From positions 62,001 through 126,000 of the forward strand of contig CAJQUW010000514.1 of NCBI GenBank assembly GCA_907163375.1: a stretch of 64,000 bases of DNA, in the 5' to 3' direction. Below the pieces are notes generated by a model. That model was not told the origin of the DNA, ran no database searches, and saw nothing but the letters and a program-made list of their open reading frames with translations. This DNA is from Prostheceraeus crozeri. Its lineage: Eukaryota; Platyhelminthes; Polycladida; Euryleptidae. The position numbers and the translations under genes were made by a program. Shown here piece by piece: positions 59,050-64,000 of the stretch (the stretch's first letter is position 1; each line of letters opens with the position of its first letter).

Positions 59050-61132
59050 CAGAGCTGGAACGGGCCCGAGCTCGGCCCGCCGGGCCCCCGCGCGGGCCCG
59101 GGCCCGGGCCTGATTTAAAGGCCCGCGGGCCTTAACGGGCCTTTACGGGCCGACATTTATTTGTCGTCTTTGTTCATAGACTATTAGTTAAAGCTATAAT
59201 AATGATAAAAACATTTAGTTATCACATTTAACTTACGATATTGGTAAGTTGATATATCTTGAGAGATTCGTTTTCATTGGATTTAGTCACAATTTTACGC
59301 TAACACGGTGAATGTTATTTTTATAAATAAAAGTTAAATGTGTCTTTTGACCTTGCTAGAGATATTCACACAATCCATCTACTTAGCCTGGGTTTGTTGA
59401 AAGTACGAGTACGTCACGACACGCAGAAGTCAGTGAAGTGTCAGAGAAAGTCGTATTTCTTAAAATCATTTCACATGATATCTTCTTTCATGTTACAATT
59501 CGAATAAAGTATCACGTGTGTACTCAAAAATCTACTCAAGTGGTATTTCATAATGATCAACCAATAAAACGAATTCGCTTGGAAACAACTGATTCTGGTA
59601 AGTTTATTAGCATTTTAAGGCATTTTATATTTCCAAATGATTAACTGTAATATTAGCCTACAACACTTAGTAGGGTATGTTGAATACTAATATCCTACAC
59701 ACATTGTATATGTTATAGTAATGCTGAATGTGATAATTCATCTCTACATATTGGTAGCGAAAAATATCAATCAAATACTTGTTTTCATATATTCTTCTTC
59801 TTCCTGTACATACATGTACATGTATATCTTAAATCGCTTGTCCCCAGTTTCATATCATTATTGAGACTCAAAACAGTAAATTTTATATCTATTTGTTGTG
59901 TTGTAGGCTGTAGAATAGTCAATTATATATTTTGTAAAATCATTTCAGTCATACATGTATTTGAGGAATGTTAATAACAATACAAAAGAAAAACAGATAA
60001 CAGTTATATATAATTAGGCATTATATCCTAAGGACGATCTTTATATATGGTTAACATATTACAATCGTAGTATGTAATAACATTGGTTTTAACATCTTTC
60101 ATGTTATACTCATCTCTCTCGTCAAACAACAGCTTTGTTAATAATATTTTAGACAAAAGTTTTACGTTTGCTTACTGTTATCCAAACAAAAATTCTTTCT
60201 GTATTGTATAGATAATGACCTCGTAGTAAATAAGATTATTTAAATTTTCAGACATCTTTAATGAATATAGAGGTGGAAGTAAGACCACAAATAATTCCCT
60301 GGATCTCTGCCTGGAACATGAATGGAACGAATACATCGCCTTGAATTCTGACAACCAAGATACCAATCCTTTGGACTTTTGGAAACGTGTGAAAGAAACA
60401 TTCCCCATATTGTCAGCAATCGCCCGCACTGTTCTTGTGATACAAGGATCGAGTGGAGAATCAGAAAGACATTTTAGTGCTGCCGGTCAAATCATAAATG
60501 AAAGGCGAAGTAGCATCCACAGTTCAACTGTGGATGCCATTATGGTACTGCAGATGGCTACTAAACAAAACCTGTGGTAGTACAGTATAACTGTTATGCA
60601 ACTTGTGTGATATATACTAGTTTTGTGCTAACATGTAGTTGTGAGTGTGAGTGAACGATTGAATTTGAATAGATACATATTTTCCATGAGAATAGTTTAT
60701 AATTGTTTAGGAATTACGATTACGGTACGGTATAGAATTAGATAAACTGATCATGATGTTTAACGAAATGCGACTAAAAACTAACTTATTCCATAAATAG
60801 TAAGCGCAATATCAGCGCGATGATATCTGTTTAAAAAATGTTGTGTATACAACAGGTCTAAATCTTACTAAGATCTGAGCCTATGAGACTAAACTGTGCC
60901 TAAATAGACTAAATATGAATAGTTGAAACGTTAACAATATACAATAATAAACAAATATGAAGCAATTTCAATGAATAGTGTATATGACTCCTATTCGCCA
61001 TTCATTTGTATTAAAGAATTTACGTTGTTAACAAAGAATTAAAACACGGGCCCCCGCGGGCCGGGCCCGGGCCCATCTTTTTCGGCCCGTCACGGGCCCG
61101 GGCCGAGAAATTCCGGCCCGTTTCCAGCTCTG
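59050..61132. mobile_element. hAT-type DNA transposon, small
   Basis: 2,083 bp with TIRs CAGAGCTGGAACGGGCC / reverse complement with one extra A, and 8-bp flanks GCCAAAAC (59042-59049) and GTCAAGAC (61133-61140), which match at six of eight. An eight-base duplication and CAG ends are hAT traits. Both subterminal zones (59060-59155 and 61045-61125) are dense with GGGCCC-type motifs. It codes only a short hAT C-terminal part. Confidence 0.85.
59438..60580 (+). pseudogene. hAT transposase remnant, two exons
   Basis: Exon 1 (59438-59597) ends at a donor GTAAGT; exon 2 (60252-60580) starts after TTTTCAG, and the phases agree, giving 162 residues. Exon 2 has NPLDFWKRVKETFPILSAIA, then SSGESERHFSAAG and RRSSIHSS...DAIMVLQ, the hAT dimerisation region. 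The catalytic core and zinc finger are missing, so it cannot be an active transposase. The small spliced form could have been selected as a dimerisation-only protein, but simple decay is more likely. Confidence 0.75.
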
Positions 61133-61140
61133 GTCAAGAC

Positions 61141-62340
61141 TCTTACCCGAGTAAGTCAGCTCAACAGCGTTTCATTTAATTTATAGCTGTAATTTCAGGT
61201 CAGTAGTGGAAAATTTCAGTTTAATAGCGGCAATTTGAATGGATGATGGCTACTAATATTGTCGCTTTTTCACTGAAAATTTCTGCTATTGTTTTCCGAT
61301 TTCCTTTATAATCATCTGCAGTTGCTAACTGGATTTGCCGTTATTGTTGTGATAAATGTCGTTGGCCTATGAAACTATGGATCTAAATTGAAAGTTGTGT
61401 AAAGATTAAAGGATGTCTTAGACATTTTAAACAGAAATACCGAGATATTTCTGAATTACAAATTTATAAGGTCATCCTTTAACCGTGTTAAGGAATTATT
61501 GACTATCTATATGATAAAGTAAATTTGAACAAGGTCAGATTGACTAATGTGGACAGATGTCTTAATTTCTCTTCCAATAAATGGTGTAGCAACTCTCCCC
61601 TGGGTCATAACACACTCACGATGATAATCACGAGAAGACGGGAATTTCACCAACCCTAGTGGGCGTCGGACGAGTGCTGCCCGAATAATTGAAGCAACGA
61701 TTGACAGACAGTTAGCCAAAAAAAGTAACCGGTCATCGATCTGATTGTGTCGAGGTGTGCTACAAAATACTGAAGAGAATGAGAACTAATGAGAACTGCT
61801 TGACACGACTGAATGCAGGTATGGATGAGAGAGAGAATGTGGTAAGTTGGCCATGTGTAAGTCCATTTTTATTCAGGGTTGGCTAAAATCACAATTTTTT
61901 GAAAAAAAATATGAATATTAATTGTTTATCATTAGCCCATACATCCTGAAATTATTGCATGAAATTGGACTCGATTTTACTGCTAAATTCCATCAAATTT
62001 TCCATGTATCGGTATGCGATTCTTTTGGATGACATATGATTCCGAATTACAGCATAAATGCAGATGTTACAAGAGCACGTGGAAGAAAGTCTACATTTCT
62101 TACCATGTCTGTGCAGTTCTGTCAATCCCAGTATTGAAAACTTGTTTTGGTGGACCAGGAGGCTTCCAAGGTAAGAGCGGTTTTGCTGTATATGTAGCAG
62201 GTGCTTATGTAAAATTTCAGAATAGCTGGAATTTAAAATCGTCTATCTTCTCATTCATTACCTCTGTTCGGTTGAAATACATTCTTGGAAATCTTCTCGA
62301 ATAGACTAGTGCTTAAAGCAGGGATCCCAGTAAACATTGT
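61141..62340. other. Probable host sequence, no gene recognised
   Basis: AT-rich, with short frames only (for example 62014-62304, which has no family features). A possible splice donor AAG/GTAAGAG lies near 62168. Nothing else supported. Confidence 0.4.
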
Positions 62341-62525
62341 GACGTCATTGCGACGTCCCATTGATGTCATCATGCGTCTGAGACGTCTATGACCAGAACA
62401 GGATGTCGCAGTGACCTCCCATCAAAGACGTCAGAATGACCGCCTGTATATGACGTCACTGTGACATCCAAAGTGTGACCACAAACATGATCAATGAGCC
62501 ACAACCAGTCATGAAATTATGACGT
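62341..62525. repeat. TGACGTC-rich cluster
   Basis: GACGTC or a one-base variant occurs about ten times in 150 bp: TGACGTCATTGCGACGTCCC, GAGACGTC, AAGACGTCAG, ATGACGTCACTGTGACATCC and others, spaced 10-25 bp. TGACGTCA is also a CREB/ATF site. It may be a degenerate satellite. Confidence 0.7.
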
Positions 62526-62577
62526 TTACGCTATGATGAATGAATTCCACTTAATTGCACTAAGTTTTGGGACTATC

Positions 62578-62990
62578 TTTTTTAATTACCATTCTCGAAC
62601 TCTCGATCTCTCACTCACTTTTTCTATCTCCTCGCTTTTCTTGATACTTTTTCTTCTGATAATGATTCTCTGTCATAGCCTAATTTCTCTTCTTCTTCCT
62701 CTTCTCTTTCTCCCTATTTCTATTAATCTCTCAACTTAATTCTTTTCTTCCTCCTCTTCTATTTCTCCACACTTCTCTTCATTTTCTTCTCTTGTTCCAA
62801 TTCATCATTTCTCTTCTTCTTCCATATCTCTTTTTCCTCCTCTCCTTTCTCTTGATTTCTCATTCTTCCTCCTCTACTCTGTCTCCTCATTTCTCTCATT
62901 TATCTTCCTTTTATTCTTCTGTTTCCTTATCAGCTCTTCTTTTTCTTCTTCTATTTCTTATTCTCTCATCAATCTGTTTTCTGCTTTGTT
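62578..62990 (+). repeat. Pyrimidine tract of about 0.4 kb
   Basis: On the plus strand nearly all bases are T or C, in TCTTCT, TCCTC and TTTCTC runs, with scattered A. Frames through it (Leu/Ser/Phe-rich) are low-complexity artefacts. Confidence 0.9.
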
Positions 62991-64000
62991 TTTATCTAAA
63001 ATCGATGTATCTTCGAAAATAACATAATGTAAAAATTCATCACTAATTTCTACCCGTGCATTTCTTATTAATAGGATCCATGTTTATCGAAGGGCATTTG
63101 ATGAATCCCAATTTTGCGATTGCAGTTGGAATAGAATACAATTGCAATACTTCAATATCATAATTCAACGGATCTTTTTTTCGGATTCATTCGTGCCGGT
63201 ACTCGATGCATGGAATGAGTCTGTCTTTCAATGATTTAAAAGCATCCCAGCGTTGGCTGTCACGTCATTAAGTGCAGCCCCCGTATTTCATTTCTGAATA
63301 GAGGAGAACTGCGCACAGATTATTTCCCTACTGCCGCCTGGGCGAATGACCTTCAATCAACGCGTCACTATCGATAATCACATGACAGCGAGAGGAAACG
63401 TGCAAGCAGTCCTTCATTTCATTCATGTTACTCGCACTGCGCATCGAACGTGATTCATGTTTTGCGATACGGTTTTCGTGATAAGTCTACGACTTAGACC
63501 AAACTTTCTTAAACGACGCCTCGGGCACCTTTCCTTTGGACATTTGGAGAAACTTAAATCCACCACCCATATTCGACCTCCACAATCAATTCACAGATCA
63601 TTTATTTCGATTTTCAAGTTGCAGACCAGCAGTTGACGACTAAGCTTTTGCCTATATCATCTTACAAAACATCTTGTGATTTGGTTCACCTCATATTTAG
63701 TGACTTGACTTTATCTCCTACATTAGTCGCTGAAAACCAAGGCTTCGAATTTCATCTCGTGATCTCTGACAAGAAAATAGTCTAATGTAGTACAACAAAA
63801 TGTTTTTCGATGATTGATATCATCAATTGCCGGAGTTTACAGGTAAGATGTCTACTCTTTTCACTTCTTATTAAGTTTAAGTGAATTAACTACGCACTGG
63901 ATTAGTTATAAGCCTATTTTCACGAAATTATTATAAATGTTGAAGCTAATTCGCGAAATCGCAAAAATAAAAGAAAAATTATTTTAATTGTCTATAAAAC
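62991..64000. other. Probable host sequence with possible exon end
   Basis: More GC-rich around 63200-63600. CAG/GTAAGATG at 63839-63848 looks like a splice donor, so a 5' exon of a host gene may end there. No coding frame confirms it. Confidence 0.3.

Noticed and set aside
62533-63022. Two Leu/Ser/Phe-rich frames that look like membrane proteins
   Set aside because: They are translations of the pyrimidine tract and have no independent support.

Overview
This window looks like a repeat-rich stretch of an invertebrate animal genome, possibly marine, though the species cannot be fixed from sequence alone. Almost all of it is self-synthesising DNA transposons of the Polinton/Maverick (adintovirus-like) type. 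The signs are protein-primed type-B DNA polymerases, retroviral-type integrases, A32/FtsK-HerA-type packaging ATPases, adenain-like proteases, capsid proteins, long terminal inverted repeats (TIRs) that begin with AG, and 6-bp target-site duplications (TSDs). A Penelope-like retroelement (PLE) and a small hAT element are also present.

Layout. (1) 1-1928: right end of Polinton 'D', cut by the window edge. (2) 1929-3492 and 13149-13884: two halves of one decayed PLE gene on the minus strand. (3) 3493-13148: a 9.7-kb defective Polinton 'A' inserted in that PLE between 6-bp duplications CACGTA/TACGTA. It keeps both TIRs, one left-end gene, a misplaced right-end fragment and two tandem-repeat blocks. 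(4) 13885-57561: Polinton 'B', about 24 kb once element C is removed, of the same family as A and D. Its TIRs are built from repeats carrying G8-G10 runs. It encodes a left-end coiled-coil gene, polymerase, protease, capsid proteins, integrase with chromodomain, ATPase, a nuclease-like protein and an unexpected TBP-like protein. Many of its genes are broken. (5) 37791-57173: Polinton 'C', 19.4 kb, very AT-rich and from another lineage, inserted in the right TIR of B with a perfect AATTGC duplication and 0.75-kb TIRs. Most of its genes are open. (6) 57562-64000: probable host DNA with a hAT element (59050-61132), a TGACGTC-rich cluster and a 0.4-kb pyrimidine tract.

How the genes work together. 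In B and C, polymerase, integrase, ATPase(s), protease and capsid proteins form a virus-like replication, packaging and integration set. B also carries an apparent transcription module: a TATA-binding-protein homologue beside two tandem PC4-like genes. Several B genes have TATA boxes and very short introns, twice directly after the start codon. C has two different ATPases, a phospholipase A2-like domain joined to the integrase in one frame, a fibre-like coiled-coil protein whose N-terminus resembles phage tail-fibre repeats, and a dispersed family of GC-rich hairpin repeats, some inside coding sequence.

Order of events inferred: PLE first, then A into the PLE; B and D are family members flanking the PLE; C entered B last. 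Functions rest on motifs read by eye. Breaks are described but no gene has been restored.
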